Source: Streptomyces parvus
GTDB lineage: Bacteria > Actinomycetota > Actinomycetes > Streptomycetales > Streptomycetaceae
Reading direction: 5' to 3'
Length of the DNA stretch: 64,000 bases
Assembly: GCF_032121415.1 (NCBI RefSeq)
Contig: NZ_CP135079.1
Location: 1,488,001-1,552,000, forward strand
In this document: one piece after another, positions 63,727-64,000 of the stretch
How the letters are laid out: every line of letters starts with the position of its first letter
How positions within the stretch are numbered: the first letter of the stretch is position 1
Made by a program: the position numbers and the translations under genes
The notes under the pieces: model-generated
Databases searched by the model: none
What the model saw: the letters and a program-made list of their open reading frames with translations, nothing else
Told to the model about the DNA's origin: nothing

Positions 63727-64000
63727 CCCAGCAGCCCGTCGCACCGGAAGGCACCTCCGTACCGCGAGCAGCCGCTCCGGAAGGCGCCGCGACCGCCACC
63801 GTCTCCGTCTCGGTGAACGGGGAAGCCCGTGCCGTTCCCGCCGGGACGGATCTGGGCGCCCTGATCGGCGCCCTGACCCCGGCCCGCTCCGGGGTCGCCG
63901 CAGCCGTCAACGAGAGCGTCGTCCCGCGCGGCCAGTGGGCCGCCACCACGCTCGGCGAGGGCGACCGCGTCGAGGTCCTGACGGCCGTACAGGGAGGCTG
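63723..64000 (+). CDS. thiS: ThiS, sulfur carrier protein (cut one base before the stop)
   Basis: 92 residues are visible, ending in the Gly-Gly that is adenylated and converted to a thiocarboxylate; the last two bases of the window (TG) most likely begin TGA, so the protein is complete. The ubiquitin-like fold is TVSVSVNGEARAVPAGTDL, then AAVNESVVPRGQWAATTLGEGDRVEVLTAVQGG. It has a 26-residue Pro/Ala-rich leader that most ThiS proteins lack. ATGA overlap with thiO shows coupling. thiG is expected next. Confidence 0.92.
   Translation, partial: MTQQPVAPEGTSVPRAAAPEGAATATVSVSVNGEARAVPAGTDLGALIGALTPARSGVAAAVNESVVPRGQWAATTLGEGDRVEVLTAVQGG

Overview
The window is high-GC chromosomal DNA of a Streptomyces, or a very close relative. 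The grounds are extreme third-position G/C, frequent GTG starts, and a division and cell-wall (dcw) cluster in the order rsmH-ftsL-ftsI-murE-murF-mraY-murD-ftsW-murG-ftsQ-ftsZ-pgeF-ylmE-sepF-ylmG-divIVA with no ftsA and no murC. A large proline/glutamine-rich DivIVA and families typical of actinomycetes (DUF3040, SAV_6107-type HEPN, Rv2175c-type) agree. It is mostly core genome. I see no insertion sequence, prophage, CRISPR array, tRNA or rRNA.

Layout. 1-7.5 kb: end of a membrane protein, a helical-repeat protein, a LON-substrate-binding protein, a YbaK-type deacylase, a DUF2567-like membrane protein, an ABC exporter pair and a NYN nuclease-like protein. 7.7-16.7 kb: a 59-residue basic protein, dnaE, a DUF2252 protein, a membrane protein, a membrane-tethered thioredoxin, a dienelactone-hydrolase-like protein and an MscS channel. 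16.7-21.1 kb (minus strand): a CPA1 antiporter, a GNAT acetyltransferase, an RluD-type pseudouridine synthase, lspA and a DksA/TraR-like protein with a lysine/alanine-rich tail. 21.4-24.8 kb: a translational T-box leader and ileS, whose signature motif reads GAHH. 24.9-25.2 kb: repeat-rich intergenic DNA.

25.2-43.3 kb (minus strand): the dcw cluster, which makes lipid II from UDP-MurNAc-tripeptide onward (MurE, MurF, MurD, MraY, MurG) and builds the septum (FtsZ, SepF, FtsQ, FtsL, FtsW, FtsI). DivIVA directs polar growth. Genes abut or overlap, except for a 276-bp regulatory gap before ftsZ.

43.7-49.3 kb: a beta-carbonic anhydrase, then a MoxR ATPase - DUF58 - transmembrane transglutaminase operon. 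49.6-55.3 kb: DUF3040, methyltransferase and HEPN genes on the minus strand. Divergent from them lies a set of a degenerate ABC ATPase, a YhgE/Pip membrane protein and a TetR regulator, preceded by a perfect palindrome. 55.6-62.4 kb: a possible 51-residue membrane protein, a CrtI-like FAD protein, a membrane protein with a tyrosine-rich tail, metF, thiE, an Rv2175c-type DNA-binding protein, a ferredoxin-reductase-like flavoprotein and a small beta-rich protein. 62.4-64 kb: a TPP riboswitch, thiO and thiS, cut one base before its probable stop codon.

The points most worth following are the mutually exclusive helices of the ileS T-box, the GxHH motif of IleRS, the degenerate ATPase paired with the YhgE/Pip protein, the ftsZ upstream region, and the DksA-like protein that lacks its fourth zinc ligand. 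No complete unknown system is evident.
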